Source: Lachnospiraceae bacterium
GTDB lineage: Bacteria > Bacillota > Clostridia > Lachnospirales > Lachnospiraceae
Assembly (NCBI GenBank): GCA_017473115.1
Contig: JAFUNC010000014.1
Coordinates: forward strand, 62,001-126,000
Reading direction: 5' to 3'
Length of the DNA stretch: 64,000 nt
Made by a program: the position numbers and the translations under genes. Of this stretch, positions 26,153-35,562 are shown piece by piece. A model generated the notes under the pieces. It searched no databases. It had not been told where the DNA came from and saw only the letters and a list, made by a program, of their open reading frames with translations. Every line of letters begins with the position of its first letter. Within the stretch, counting starts at the first letter, position 1.

Positions 26153-28222
26153 TTAAATCAATGCGTTTGCATCCAGAATCAATGCCACTTCACCATCACC
26201 TAAAATAGTAGCACCGCTGATTAATTTACATTTACCGATAAATTTACCCATAGACTTAATAACGATTTCCATCTGGCCAAGTAAATCATCAATCACGAGA
26301 CCTGCAAGACGGTCTCCCTTCTTTGCAATCAATACGGTCATTTCATCTTCCGGATTACGTGTACTTTCCACATCAAGTACCTGATCCAATCTGACAAGAG
26401 GAATTACCTTACCTCTCAAATGAATCACTTCTTTGCCTTGTACGGTTTTCACTTCAGAAGGCATAATGCTTTCAATTGTCTGTACCGTTCCAAGTGAAAT
26501 AGCATATTTTTCTCCGCCTACAACAACCATAAGCGCCTGAATAATTGCCAATGTCAAAGGAAGACGAACAATAAAAGTACTTCCTTCACCAAGTTTGGTC
26601 TTGGTTTCAATTTCACCACTCAAGGCTTCAATCTTACTCTTAACAACATCAAGACCTACACCACGGCCGGATACATCGGATACCTGCTTTGCTGTAGAGA
26701 AGCTGGGCAGGAATAACAAATCAATAATATCCTTGTCTGCCATAGTTTCTGCCTGCTCAGGTGTAATGGTTCCGCGCTCAATGGCTTTGTTCTTAACTGC
26801 TTCAACATCGATTCCGTTACCGTCATCACCAACTTCGATCACAACGTTGTTACCGTCCTGATAAGCATTTAAGAAAATAGAACCAACTTCTGACTTACCG
26901 CGAGCCTTACGCACTTCTGCACTTTCCAAACCATGGTCTGCAGAATTACGAAGCAAATGCATCAAAGGATCACCGATTTCGTCAACTACGGTACGGTCAA
27001 GTTCGGTTTCCTCACCGGTCATGTATAATTCCATCTTCTTATCCAATTTCTTGGAAAGATCACGAATCATTCTCGGGAACTTACTTACAACGCTTTCAAT
27101 GGGAACCATTCGAACCTTCATAACAGATTCATGAAGGTTTGTGGTAACACTCTCTAAGTATTCGATTTGCTCATTAAATGCAAGGTTAGAAGAGCCAACT
27201 TCGTTTGCTGCAACACTGACAAGAGAGTTTTTGGAAATAATAAGTTCGCTAACCAGATTCATTAATACATCTAATTTTTCAATATCAACACGGACGGTTC
27301 GTGTAGCAACCGGCTTGCCAACCGCTTTCTTCTCTCCTGCTTTGGCAGGTGCAGATGCCTTATCTTCCTTAACTGCCACCTTGGTTTCGGTCTTCTTGGC
27401 AACAGCAGTTGTTTTTGCAGGTTCTGCCGCTTCCAACTTAATCTCTTCACCAATGGCATCTTCAATTTCAGATACATACTTAATAGCATCAATTACCTTC
27501 TGTAAAGGATGTTCTGTTAAAAAGATAATGCTGAAATCGTTCTCAAAACGTTCATCTTCAATATCCTGTGCAGAAGGAACGGATACAATTACATCACCCA
27601 GTTCTTCCAATGCCTTAAATACAAGGAATGCTCTCGCCGCCTTTAAAATACAAGTCTCCTGTACATAAACACTGATACCGTATGCATGAATGTTTTCTTT
27701 GGCAGCCTCTTCAATTACATGACGTTCCACATCGCCAATCTTGATATCACGCCATTTTTCTTTTAATCCGCCGCCTGCGGCCGGCTTATCTTCTTTTACT
27801 TCTTCCTTGGGTTCTTCTTTTGCAGCCACTGCACCGCCCTTAGTTTCAAGAATGGTATTCAGCGCTTTAATTAAATGTTCATTGTCATTGGTTCCTTCAT
27901 CTGCATTTTCCTGAATTGACGCAAGGTACTCTTCCAAAGCATCAAGGCACTGGAATAAGATATCAATCATTTCCGCATTTACTTTGATTGCACCATTGCG
28001 AACTTCCGAGAAAACATTTTCCATGTCATGAGTCAAAGTCTGCATTCTCTTATAACCCATGGTTCCGGCCATACCTTTTAAGGAGTGAGCCGCACGGAAA
28101 ATCTCATTCACGGTATCCATATTTTCCGCATCCTGTTCCAATGCCAGAATCTGAGTATTCAAATTCTGAAGGTGTTCACGTGTTTCATCAATAAAAATGT
28201 CTAAATACTGGCTTACGTCCAT
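26153..28222 (-). CDS. cheA: chemotaxis histidine kinase CheA
   Basis: 689 residues. HPt domain with phospho-acceptor His46 in AAHSLKGMAG; P2 CheY-binding domain about 155-260; an Ala/Lys/Glu linker; dimerisation domain about 305-370; kinase core with N box LRNSADHG (424-431), G1 EVGDDGNGID (463-472) and G2 GRGVGLDVV (519-527); CheW-like domain about 555-689. All catalytic motifs are intact. It begins three bases after cheB. Confidence 0.98.
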   Translation of the reverse strand: MDVSQYLDIFIDETREHLQNLNTQILALEQDAENMDTVNEIFRAAHSLKGMAGTMGYKRMQTLTHDMENVFSEVRNGAIKVNAEMIDILFQCLDALEEYLASIQENADEGTNDNEHLIKALNTILETKGGAVAAKEEPKEEVKEDKPAAGGGLKEKWRDIKIGDVERHVIEEAAKENIHAYGISVYVQETCILKAARAFLVFKALEELGDVIVSVPSAQDIEDERFENDFSIIFLTEHPLQKVIDAIKYVSEIEDAIGEEIKLEAAEPAKTTAVAKKTETKVAVKEDKASAPAKAGEKKAVGKPVATRTVRVDIEKLDVLMNLVSELIISKNSLVSVAANEVGSSNLAFNEQIEYLESVTTNLHESVMKVRMVPIESVVSKFPRMIRDLSKKLDKKMELYMTGEETELDRTVVDEIGDPLMHLLRNSADHGLESAEVRKARGKSEVGSIFLNAYQDGNNVVIEVGDDGNGIDVEAVKNKAIERGTITPEQAETMADKDIIDLLFLPSFSTAKQVSDVSGRGVGLDVVKSKIEALSGEIETKTKLGEGSTFIVRLPLTLAIIQALMVVVGGEKYAISLGTVQTIESIMPSEVKTVQGKEVIHLRGKVIPLVRLDQVLDVESTRNPEDEMTVLIAKKGDRLAGLVIDDLLGQMEIVIKSMGKFIGKCKLISGATILGDGEVALILDANALI

Positions 28223-28225
28223 CTC

Positions 28226-28841
28226 TTATACCCCCACATTTAATATAATTTCGTTTGCGATGTATTTTAAGTCCACTGCTTTATGTCTAATCTTATTTTT
28301 AACAATACTTCCCGGCATTCCGAATACTACACAACTGTCTTCGTTTTGAATAATTACCCTGCCTTTTTTGTTCTGTAACAGATTTCGAATTCCTGCCGTG
28401 CCATCTGCTCCCATTCCGGTCATTACAACGCAGATAACATCGTCATATCCGCATTTTGCCAGAGATTCATACATATAATCAGCACACGGCCTGACCCCTT
28501 CCCGATATGGCTCATCATGCATATGTATTTTATGTTCTCCTCCGACTTTCACTACCTCCATATGTCGTCCGGCTTTGGCTAAATACACTTGTCCGTTCTG
28601 CAAAACATCGCCTTCTTCCGCTTCTTTTACCTTTATCTCACTAAGCGAATCCAGTCGTTCTGCCAGTGTTTGCGTAAAACCATCCGGCATATGTTGAACA
28701 ATTAAAACCGGTGCCGGTAACGTTTGCGGCAATTTGGGTATTACCTCCAGCAATGCCCTCGGTCCTCCGGTGGAACAGGCGATAGCAACAATTTTATCCG
28801 TCTTGCCTGTAATCTTCTTATTCTGTGTTATGATAGGTCAT
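28226..28841 (-). CDS. cheB: CheB methylesterase domain; receiver domain absent and start frame broken
   Basis: The catalytic domain is complete: nucleophile Ser in CSTGGP (codon 28774-28772), His in VQHMPDG and Asp in MTGMGADGTAG. The N-terminal receiver domain of normal CheB is missing. The only ATG with a good ribosome binding site (AGAGGGTGG, ATG 28841-28839) gives seven codons and then TAA; removing one base there would join it to the CheB frame with a 205-codon product. In the CheB frame no ATG, GTG or TTG lies upstream of the catalytic Ser; the TTG at 28753 would lose it. So this is a frameshifted gene, a sequencing error, or an unusual start. The neighbouring ferritin-like gene may have replaced the 5' part. 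Confidence 0.7.
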
Positions 28842-29129
28842 CCACCCTCTTCTTCCGTGTTACTCACACATGCGTAAGATGCCGTTATACAGCCACTTAA
28901 CCCATTGTGTTCTTGTACAGTATACCACACCCGCTTCTTCACATGCGTGAATAGTCACTTTCTATGTTACATTTTATCATTTTTTCTCAAAAAATAAAAG
29001 ATATATTACTAAAAAAAGCATAAAACCTAAATAAAAACATTTTTTATAATAGTACAGCGGCACATATAATCAGCAGATTGAATATGATAAAGCAAAGTCA
29101 AAAACTGCCCTTGGGGCGGAAAGGACCTT
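28842..29129. promoter_or_regulatory. divergent control region between cheB and the ferritin-like gene
   Basis: 288 bp without a gene. On minus an extended -10 (TGG TATACT, 28927-28919) lies about 80 bases before the cheB ATG. Two copies of CACATGCGT (28867-28875 and 28940-28948) flank it; the second sits in TTCACATGCGTGAA. On plus, TATAAT occurs at 29045-29050 and 29065-29070, and a small CTGCCC/GGGCGG hairpin lies before the ribosome binding site. No known riboswitch was recognised. Confidence 0.45.
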
Positions 29130-30473
29130 ATGTCTCATTTTAATCCTTTTGAAGAAAAACCCATGCCTATAGAGAAAACTTTTATGGATTGGAATATGAT
29201 GAATCCCAAACCGTATAACAAACAGGAAACCGACCCTTACACCAAAACCCGAATCATTCTTATGAATGGTACGGAGTTTGAAGCACAATGGTTTTCCAGA
29301 AACTTTTCAAGACACTGCAACAACAATGATTTACGCAGAGAGTTAGCGCTTACCCGTCGCATCGAACAACAACAGCAAAAACGCATTGCAAATTTACGTC
29401 CCCGTAATGAAACCATTCTCGAAACCACCATCGGTTATGAACAATTGGCAGTGGATTTGACTGCTGCTTTGGCCAAAATGGAATGCGACTGCAATGTAAA
29501 AAATGCCTTGAATTTTGCTCTCTTGGAAGACTTTGACCATTTATACCGATATTCCAACCTTTTGGATTATGAATACGGTACTGACCCTAAGAAACTGGTG
29601 GGCGGTTACACCGAAATCATGCCGGCAAGACCGACCATTGCCGAACACAGACATCCCGTGGATTCTATTTTTAAACATGTAAATAACGCAAGTTCCAAAT
29701 TGCAAACCTTATTAAATATCAATATCATTACTGCTGCAGAGCAACAGACCATGAACTATTATATGAACGTGGCACCCTTGTACTGCAAGTCTGATTTAGG
29801 TCGGAGACTTTATACCGAAATCGGTATGATTGAAGAAGAACACGTATCTCAATACGAAAGTCTGAAAGACACCAACGCAACATGGTTGGAAGATTTGCTC
29901 ATGCACGAATATACAGAATGTTATTTGTACTACTCTTGTATGATGACAGAATGCGACCGTTATATCAAGCGCATCTGGGAAGAATGTCTGATTCAGGAAA
30001 TCGCACAACTTCACAAAGCCAAAGAATTACTCTGGAAGTATGAAAAGAAAGAATGGCAACAGATCATTCCTTGCGGAGACTTCCCTTCTGTCTTAAAATT
30101 AGGTTCCAACATTGAATATGTACGCAATATTATTGCTACCACAACCGGCAACACCCAACGCCTTGAATGTGTTGTTCCTTTAAATGAATTAAAAGACTGC
30201 GATCCGTTCTTTTATTATCAGTCCATTGTAAACAACGATGTGCAAAACGTTGCCAGCCACGATGTAATTACAAAATATATTTTAAACAACGGCTGTGATT
30301 ACCGCTACGAGGTTGCTGAACATCCCATCTGCATTTTACGGGACAGAACCTGCGATAATACTTCCATTGCACGCATCAAAAACGCCACTCCCGAATCCAT
30401 TTCAGTCTGCGGTACTACCGCTTCCGACTGTAATTGCGTCGCAGATTCCTGCGACGGCAATGTTACGTGGTAA
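29130..30473 (+). CDS. ferritin-like four-helix-bundle protein, inserted against the operon
   Basis: 447 residues, the only plus-strand gene within the flagellar region. Helical segments carry acidic/His pairs typical of di-iron ferritin-like folds: YEQ near 104, LLEDFDHLYRY with D134 and H137, IEEEHVSQYE with E235 and H238, and EECLIQEIAQLH near 284-295. The C-terminal 150 residues are different and Cys-rich (DCNCVADSCDG). No signal peptide. Metal binding and redox or storage roles are inferred; a spore or stress role is also possible. Ribosome binding site AAAGGA. Family name not confirmed by search. Confidence 0.7.
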   Translation: MSHFNPFEEKPMPIEKTFMDWNMMNPKPYNKQETDPYTKTRIILMNGTEFEAQWFSRNFSRHCNNNDLRRELALTRRIEQQQQKRIANLRPRNETILETTIGYEQLAVDLTAALAKMECDCNVKNALNFALLEDFDHLYRYSNLLDYEYGTDPKKLVGGYTEIMPARPTIAEHRHPVDSIFKHVNNASSKLQTLLNINIITAAEQQTMNYYMNVAPLYCKSDLGRRLYTEIGMIEEEHVSQYESLKDTNATWLEDLLMHEYTECYLYYSCMMTECDRYIKRIWEECLIQEIAQLHKAKELLWKYEKKEWQQIIPCGDFPSVLKLGSNIEYVRNIIATTTGNTQRLECVVPLNELKDCDPFFYYQSIVNNDVQNVASHDVITKYILNNGCDYRYEVAEHPICILRDRTCDNTSIARIKNATPESISVCGTTASDCNCVADSCDGNVTW

Positions 30474-30516
30474 TTCTTACAATCGAAATTAAAATATTGT
30501 TCGTTTGACAGTATTA

Positions 30517-30565
30517 TAAAAAAAAGAGGCTTTTGTATTCGGTTTTCCGACAACAAAAGCCTCTT
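30517..30565. terminator. bidirectional terminator of PilZ and ferritin-like genes
   Basis: Inverted repeat AAGAGGCTTTTGT (30524-30536) and ACAAAAGCCTCTT (30553-30565), 13 pairs. On minus it is followed by eight Ts, so the first part of the fla/che operon ends here after the PilZ gene; on plus it ends the ferritin-like gene. Confidence 0.88.
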
Positions 30566-30595
30566 AATATATAGAACTATAAAAATATGTGCATG

Positions 30596-31333
30596 TTAAT
30601 TTTCTTTTTGTCTCTTTTTACGTTCTTCCTCAAAAATGTAACGTATCACATCTTCCCGTTCTCTCGGACTGATATAGGTAAAACGTACTCGCTGTTCATA
30701 CTGTCCGGGATTTTTTTCCAAACGTCTGCAACTTAAAAGTTCTCCGGCAACACACATTCTACGATTACCGCTTTCCCTACGCAATACATAATTACATACC
30801 ACTGTGGATTTCGGTTCAAACGGTGTGGCCGAGGTAAATCGCAAACCGCCGCCACTAATGTCAAGAATTACCGCTTTGGTTCCGGGCGCCTCATCATCCG
30901 CAATAAATTCCCCCTCCTGCTCAATACCGCGTTTTTCGTCCGCAGTCAACTCCCTGACTTCCATATCAAGCACGCAAGGAAAACGATAAAACTCCCTTCG
31001 TTGATACTTCTGTAATGAACCGGTCAGTTTCATCTCCAACAAATACAATGAACCTTCTTTATAACGGTTTGTCACCTTTGCATCACACTGAAACAACCCC
31101 CGCGATGTAAAAAAGTGAAGATTGTATTCACCATTTACAGGCAAAAGTACAAGTTTAGTCTGCTCAATGGGCATAAGAATCTCCAGTTTGTCATTTCCAA
31201 TGACATCTACTACTTTCGACTCATAAATCTTTTTTTCCGGAGCATTGCTGTGGATGACAAATTCTTTTGCCAGCAATTCAACTCTTGCGCCGGGTGCTAT
31301 GAACTTGGATAACATAAATTCCTGTGTGCTCAT
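30596..31333 (-). CDS. PilZ-domain flagellar brake-like protein (YcgR/YpfA type)
   Basis: 245 residues. The N-terminal half is a YcgR_2/PilZN-type domain; the C-terminal PilZ domain has the c-di-GMP-binding motif RREFYRFPC (RxxxR) and, about 45 residues on, LDISGGGLRF (D/NxSxxG). It should bind c-di-GMP and slow or jam the flagellar motor. Its ATG overlaps the flhG stop by four bases (ATGA). In Clostridia this gene normally leads straight into cheB. Confidence 0.9.
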   Translation of the reverse strand: MSTQEFMLSKFIAPGARVELLAKEFVIHSNAPEKKIYESKVVDVIGNDKLEILMPIEQTKLVLLPVNGEYNLHFFTSRGLFQCDAKVTNRYKEGSLYLLEMKLTGSLQKYQRREFYRFPCVLDMEVRELTADEKRGIEQEGEFIADDEAPGTKAVILDISGGGLRFTSATPFEPKSTVVCNYVLRRESGNRRMCVAGELLSCRRLEKNPGQYEQRVRFTYISPREREDVIRYIFEEERKKRQKEN

Positions 31334-32208
31334 GTAGTCTTTTTACCGGCTACGATATGTGAGAAAAATGCAGCCATACCCCTTTTTTGTATTTTTTTAT
31401 CTACTTCTTTGTTCATAAGAACAGATGCTATATTTTCGTATGCTACAGCCGATTTGGCCCTCGGACTCTCCAGAGAAACCGGCATCTGTTGCATCACCGC
31501 ATCCGAAAGTGCCTGATCCTGCGGAATACTTCCCAAATATTCAAGAGTAAGACTCAAATATTTGGAAACCACAGCATTTAATTTGTTAAAAAGTGTCTTC
31601 CCTTCCTGCTCGGTTGATACTCTGTTGGAAATCACTTTAATCTGCGAATGTTCATTAGAAAATCTCGGATGTCGGTTCAATGCTTTTAACAATGAATATG
31701 CATCAGTAATGGAGGTAGGCTCCGGCGTGGTCACCAAAAGTATTTCGCCGCTTGCTACCAGAAATTCCAACACCGCATCGGAAATTCCGGCACCGGTATC
31801 AATAATGATAACATCCGCCATCGCATCCAATTGCGCAAGATTTTTAATAATATAAGTCAAATAATCGCGACTCAAATCAGACATACCGACAATGCCGGAG
31901 CCTCCGCTGATAAAACCGACTTCTCCGGGTCCCCAGGTAATGATATCGCTCATATTCATACCCTTATAAATCAAATCATATAAACTGTGTTTCGGTACTG
32001 CCCCAAACATAATTTCAATGTTTGCAAGACCGAAATCCGCATCAAGAATAATGACTTTCTGTCCCATTTTCCGGAACTGAACAGCCAAATTAATTGCCGT
32101 ATTGGATTTACCGACACCACCCTTACCGCTGGTCACCGTAATGACTCTTGCCAAGGGGCGCTGTTGATTTGCCTTGATTATATTTCGTAACTGTTGCGCC
32201 TGGTCCAT
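31330..32208 (-). CDS. flhG: flagellar number regulator FlhG (YlxH, MinD-like ATPase)
   Basis: 292 residues. Deviant Walker A KGGVGKS at 29-35, IILDADFGLANIEIMFG as the A' motif region, and DVIIIDTGAG as Walker B. FlhG controls flagellar number and placement by activating the FlhF GTPase. The N-terminal DQAQQLRNI contains the conserved DQAxxLR element that interacts with FlhF. It starts 20 bases after flhF. Confidence 0.95.
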   Translation of the reverse strand: MDQAQQLRNIIKANQQRPLARVITVTSGKGGVGKSNTAINLAVQFRKMGQKVIILDADFGLANIEIMFGAVPKHSLYDLIYKGMNMSDIITWGPGEVGFISGGSGIVGMSDLSRDYLTYIIKNLAQLDAMADVIIIDTGAGISDAVLEFLVASGEILLVTTPEPTSITDAYSLLKALNRHPRFSNEHSQIKVISNRVSTEQEGKTLFNKLNAVVSKYLSLTLEYLGSIPQDQALSDAVMQQMPVSLESPRAKSAVAYENIASVLMNKEVDKKIQKRGMAAFFSHIVAGKKTT

Positions 32209-32227
32209 AAGCCCTCTGCTTTCTTAA

Positions 32228-33463
32228 CTACTTCCCGCCCAATAACTTTTTGACGATACTTTGTGCATTAAAGGTTTCAATATCATCCGGAACATTCTGC
32301 CCACAGGTAATATAAGACATAGGTGCTCCCGTATATATTTTCATATTCAACAAATTGCCATATTCCGATGTTTCATCCAACTTTGTAAAAATCATCTTAT
32401 AATCAAACATCTTCTTATACTTATCTGCAATACTGCGCAAATCTTTATATTTTGTCGTAGCAGACACCACAAGATAAATCTCATATTCCGCCTTATCTTT
32501 GGCAAACTTTACAAAATCCGCCATATCGTCTCTTTGTTTATCATTGTTTTGAGAATGCCCTGCAGTATCCACTAAGATATAATCATATCCGGCAAAATCT
32601 TTAATCGCTTCCCCGATTTCCTCAGGTGTATAGATGACCCTAAACGGCACCTCAAGAATATTGGCATATGTTCTTAATTGCTCCGAAGCCGCAATACGAT
32701 AGGTATCCGCAGTCAAAAGTGCCAATTTCTTCTTCTCTTCCACAACAAATTTAGATGCAATTTTAGCAATGGTTGTTGTTTTACCCACTCCTGTAGTTCC
32801 TACAAAGAAAACAACCTTCGGTCCTTCTTTGGCCGGCTCAATGCATTCCGCTTTACCGAAACGAAGAATCATTCGTTGATAAACATTGGATAAAATATGT
32901 TCCATCGGCATATTAGGTTTCAAATTCTTTTCCACTTCATCCAAAATAGCGTCTGCATATTTTAAATCAACTTCATTCTCTTCCACAGTTTCACGAATCA
33001 AGGACAATACCGCCTTGGTTTTATCTTCTGTTTCCGTCTTATTTTCTTTCGCTTCTTTAGTATCTTTGTTCTCTCTGTTTTCTTCTTTTTCTTCCGTCAC
33101 TGATATATCTTCCCGTCTCTGAATCTGTTGTTCCAAAAGAGAATGCAGACTGTCCAATTTTTCTTCAAGCAGACGTTCTTCCGCTTTTGACGAACTTTTT
33201 TTATCAGTTTCTCCTGTTTTAACCACAGAGGAATTTGATTGAGAAGAAGACAAAGATACCGCAACATTTTCTCTATGTACAGTCACTTCGCGTTCTTCTT
33301 CTTTTGCAACGGTAATTTCAACATATGCCTTCTTAAAAAGTTTCGAAAATCCCTTAGGTTTTACTGTTTTAACATTCATTAAAACAATGCCTTCACCCAA
33401 TTCTTTTTTGGCACTCTCCATTGCTTCTGATTCAGTTTTTCCCTGATATTTTTTAATTATCAT
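32228..33463 (-). CDS. flhF: flagellar SRP-like GTPase FlhF
   Basis: 411 residues. B domain (1-150) with a long Glu/Lys-rich variable part, N domain (about 150-205), and an NG GTPase domain with VGTTGVGKTTTIAK (221-234), DTAGH near 307 and TKLDE near 366. It sets flagellar position and recruits early basal body parts. Its start overlaps the flhA stop by four bases. Confidence 0.96.
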   Translation of the reverse strand: MIIKKYQGKTESEAMESAKKELGEGIVLMNVKTVKPKGFSKLFKKAYVEITVAKEEEREVTVHRENVAVSLSSSQSNSSVVKTGETDKKSSSKAEERLLEEKLDSLHSLLEQQIQRREDISVTEEKEENRENKDTKEAKENKTETEDKTKAVLSLIRETVEENEVDLKYADAILDEVEKNLKPNMPMEHILSNVYQRMILRFGKAECIEPAKEGPKVVFFVGTTGVGKTTTIAKIASKFVVEEKKKLALLTADTYRIAASEQLRTYANILEVPFRVIYTPEEIGEAIKDFAGYDYILVDTAGHSQNNDKQRDDMADFVKFAKDKAEYEIYLVVSATTKYKDLRSIADKYKKMFDYKMIFTKLDETSEYGNLLNMKIYTGAPMSYITCGQNVPDDIETFNAQSIVKKLLGGK

Positions 33464-35496
33464 GATACTGTCACCATCCCAACAGATTGTAATTCAACAT
33501 CAGACTCAATCTCATTATATGATATCACAATTAAATCCTTAAAATAATCTTCCGATAATTTTTTAAAATACATTCGCACAATCGGCGAAGTAAGAACAAT
33601 GGGCATTTTACCGAGACGCTCTAATTTTTCCGTTTCGGTTTCCACACTGTTCATAATCTTCTTGGTTTTTTCCGGGTCCAGAGTCAAATAAGCACCCTGC
33701 TCCGTCTGCTTCACGCTTCCCATAATCTCCTGTTCAATCTTAGGATCCAACGTAACCACACTGGTGGTTTCATTCGCAGGAAAATATTTGCCGGAAATCG
33801 CCCTCTTTAAACTCTGTCTTACATATTCGGTTAAAATATCCGTATCTCTTGTTGCCGTGGCATGATCCGCCAAAGTTTCAAAAATAGTAAGCAAATCTCG
33901 AATGGATATACCCTCTCTTAAAAGATTCTGAAGAACCTTCTGCACTTCACCAAGTCCCAAAAGTTTCGGAGTTAATTCATCAATCAGTACAGGGTTACTT
34001 TCTTTCAAATTATCAACAAGATGCTGAACATCCTGTCTTGTAAGCAATTCTGCCAAATGATGTCTGATAATTTCCGTTAAATGTGTTGCGATAATGGACG
34101 GCGGATCTACAACGGTATAGCCGGAGGCTTCCGCACGCTCACGCTGTCCTTCCGTAATCCATAACGCGGGCAAATGGAAAGACGGTTCAAAAGTCGGAAT
34201 GCCGGTGATTTCTTCCGTCACATATCCCGGATTCATCGCCATATAATGGTCAAACAGAATCTCTCCCTCACTTACCTGAATACCTTTTATCTTAATAATA
34301 TATTGGTTCGGATTTAACTGGATATTATCTCGCAGACGAATGATGGGCACAACAGTACCGAGTTCCAATGCAATCTGTCTACGAATCATTACAACACGAT
34401 CCAAAAGGTCACCGCCCTGATTCACATCCGCAAGGGGAATAATACCATATCCGAATTCCAACTCGATGGGGTCCACCTGTAAAAGCGAATTGACATTTTC
34501 CGGTTTTCGTATCTCGGATGCAGCAACTTCTTCCTGGTCCACTTCTTTTTCAATTCCGGCTGTTTCCAGAGAATTGGCCATCAAACGACCGGTTATGATA
34601 AAAAGTGCACCAAATCCCACGTAAAGAATCAAATTCAACGGAGTTAAAATACCCAATGCCATTACGGTAGCACCGACCAGATACATTACCTTGGGCACAC
34701 CAAACAACTGCTTAACAAGTACATTACCAAAGTCTGCATCTTTGGAACCTTTGGTAACCAAAATACCCGTTGCAAGGGAAATCATCAAAGAAGGAATCTG
34801 GCTCACCAAACCGTCACCGATGGTAAGAATGGTGTAATGTTCCAACGCAGACATAATATCCATGCCCTGCATCATTATACCGGTTAAAACACCACCCACA
34901 ATGTTTACTACCGTAATAATTAAACCTGCAGTCGCATCTCCTTTTACGTATTTAACCGCACCATCCATGGAACCGAAAAAACTGGCTTCTTCCTGAATTT
35001 TATCTCTTCGAATTTTGGCTTCTTCATCTGTTATGGCTCCGGTATTCAAATCCGCATCAATCGCCATCTGCTTACCGGGCATAGCATCCAAGGTAAAACG
35101 TGCCGTTACTTCAGCCACACGTTCCGAACCCTTGTTGATTACCATAAACTGTACCAAAATCAAAATGATAAAAATTACAACACCGATGACCAAATTACCG
35201 CTACCAACGAAACTACCGAAAGTTGATACTACGTTTCCGGCTTCGCCGGTCGATAAAATCAAACGAGTTGATGACACGTTAAGGGCAATACGGAATATGG
35301 TTGTAAAAAGCAAAATCGTCGGAAAAAAGGACATATCCAACACTTCTTTGGCAAACATACATCCAAACAAAATAACGAAAGATGTAGCGATATTAAGTGT
35401 CATTAAAACGTCCAGCAAAAAACTGTTTAAAGGTACAATTAACATGACAATCGCGGCGAGCAAATATAACGCAACACCAATATCCGCTTTTTTCAC
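33460..35496 (-). CDS. flhA: flagellar export gate protein FlhA
   Basis: 678 residues. Eight membrane helices in the first about 310 residues with the FHIPEP-type signature between (RVAEVTARFTLDAMPGKQMA), then the cytoplasmic ring domain. A GTG at 35496 with AAGGAGG eight bases upstream was chosen; another GTG nine bases earlier lies inside that site. FlhA forms the nonameric export gate that receives substrates from FliI/FliJ. Confidence 0.97.
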   Translation of the reverse strand: MKKADIGVALYLLAAIVMLIVPLNSFLLDVLMTLNIATSFVILFGCMFAKEVLDMSFFPTILLFTTIFRIALNVSSTRLILSTGEAGNVVSTFGSFVGSGNLVIGVVIFIILILVQFMVINKGSERVAEVTARFTLDAMPGKQMAIDADLNTGAITDEEAKIRRDKIQEEASFFGSMDGAVKYVKGDATAGLIITVVNIVGGVLTGIMMQGMDIMSALEHYTILTIGDGLVSQIPSLMISLATGILVTKGSKDADFGNVLVKQLFGVPKVMYLVGATVMALGILTPLNLILYVGFGALFIITGRLMANSLETAGIEKEVDQEEVAASEIRKPENVNSLLQVDPIELEFGYGIIPLADVNQGGDLLDRVVMIRRQIALELGTVVPIIRLRDNIQLNPNQYIIKIKGIQVSEGEILFDHYMAMNPGYVTEEITGIPTFEPSFHLPALWITEGQRERAEASGYTVVDPPSIIATHLTEIIRHHLAELLTRQDVQHLVDNLKESNPVLIDELTPKLLGLGEVQKVLQNLLREGISIRDLLTIFETLADHATATRDTDILTEYVRQSLKRAISGKYFPANETTSVVTLDPKIEQEIMGSVKQTEQGAYLTLDPEKTKKIMNSVETETEKLERLGKMPIVLTSPIVRMYFKKLSEDYFKDLIVISYNEIESDVELQSVGMVTVS

Positions 35497-35562
35497 GTAT
35501 CGCACCTCCTTCTTCGCAGTTTCTTCCGTCTTACCGTGCTATGATTCAAACATAGATATATT

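Noticed and set aside
29011-29050. Sporulation sigma-G/K promoter before the ferritin-like gene
   Set aside because: GCATA and CATTTTTTA are present but the spacing is about 15 bases, shorter than needed, and the region is AT-rich enough for chance matches.
29041-29129. Cyclic-di-GMP riboswitch before the ferritin-like gene
   Set aside because: GCAAAG and a CTGCCC/GGGCGG hairpin are present, but the GEMM core and the surrounding stems could not be drawn.
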